Below, one piece after another: positions 15,161 through 15,322 of a DNA stretch of 15,322 bases. The position numbers and the translations under genes were made by a program. Source of the stretch: Mayfieldus sp038329895 (GTDB lineage: Bacteria > Actinomycetota > Thermoleophilia > Solirubrobacterales > 70-9); the NCBI GenBank assembly GCA_038329895.1, contig JBBQNM010000059.1:1-15322 (forward strand), in the 5' to 3' direction. How positions within the stretch are numbered: the first letter of the stretch is position 1; the number at the start of each line of letters is the position of its first letter. The notes beneath the pieces were generated by a model. It did not search any database, was not told the origin of the DNA, and worked only from the letters and a program-made list of their open reading frames with translations.

Positions 15161-15322
15161 CAGGCCCCGGCGGGCGCCAAAGAGTGCCGGTGAAGCTTCA
15201 GGAGGTTGTGAGTGGCGGCGATGAGGCGCCATTCCGAGCGTGCGGCCGCCCGGCCTCTTCGTTTGAAGCGCTCGATCCCCCGGTTCGCCTTGATCTGGGC
15301 AAAGACCGGCTCGACCATCCAC
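15160..15322 (-). CDS. IS1182-family transposase, C-terminal end (continues beyond the window)
   Basis: The last 53 codons of a transposase, reading WMVEPVFAQIKANRGIERFK, then an arginine-rich stretch and EWRLIAATHNLLKLHRHSLA to TGA (15160-15162). VEPVFAQIK is the block that carries the third catalytic residue (E) of the DDE triad in IS1182-type enzymes, and the WRLIAATHNLLKL helix is the usual end of the protein. The frame is open to the window edge, so an intact element may lie to the right. It has the same orientation as the N-terminal remnant at 12160-12872, but the order on the chromosome excludes the two being halves of one simply interrupted copy. Confidence 0.85.
   Translation of the reverse strand, partial: WMVEPVFAQIKANRGIERFKRRGRAAARSEWRLIAATHNLLKLHRHSLAPAGA

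Overview
The window (15,322 bp) is high-GC DNA with GTG and CTG start codons as well as ATG. Its protein types (a ClpP/ClpX/trigger-factor cluster with an actinobacterial-looking ClpX N-terminus, a large LuxR/LAL ATPase regulator, a GH15 trehalase/glucoamylase-like enzyme, a GT2 remnant, a membrane class III cyclase) suggest an actinobacterium, most likely of the Thermoleophilia/Solirubrobacterales type. The lineage is inferred from protein character, not from a marker gene.

Left part (1-3901, all minus strand): a protein quality-control cluster read leftwards, tig - msrA - clpP - M23 peptidase - clpX. The first four are tightly spaced (50, 34 and 7 bp gaps) and look like one operon. clpX follows after a 231-bp gap with two hairpins, a palindromic leader and a strong Shine-Dalgarno site before a CTG start; the window edge cuts it after 200 codons. 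The insertion of a methionine sulfoxide reductase and a secreted M23 endopeptidase into the classic tig-clpP-clpX order is the notable point.

Middle (3962-9415, minus strand): a 973-residue LAL-type transcriptional regulator (AAA ATPase, helical repeats, LuxR HTH) sits just upstream of tig. A roughly 470-bp intergenic region follows, with a TetR-type palindrome, inverted repeats and a possible broken signal-peptide ORF. Then come a small putative ORF overlapping the end of a caa3-type CtaG gene, ctaG itself, and corA (Mg2+/Co2+ channel).

Plus strand (9510-11971): divergent from corA, a ferritin-like di-iron protein that lacks the bacterioferritin heme methionine, followed 26 bp later by a GH15 glycosidase. 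The GH15 stop codon overlaps the stop codon of the surviving C-terminus of a GT2 glycosyltransferase on the opposite strand.

Right part (about 11970-15322): an accessory, rearranged region. The GT2 gene has lost its 5' part and is joined at about 12,160 to the N-terminal half of an IS1182-family transposase. A membrane-anchored class III adenylate cyclase gene (13306-14715) follows, bracketed by a perfect 56-bp direct repeat (13049-13104 and 14972-15027). Beyond the right copy is the C-terminal end of a second IS1182-like transposase running off the window. The two transposase remnants lie in the same orientation on either side of the cyclase, so the 56-bp repeat + cyclase + 56-bp repeat module looks like a mobilised or duplicated cassette. 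A tRNA T-arm-like sequence and an orphan coding fragment lie between the left repeat and the cyclase. This cassette is the most interesting structure in the window.
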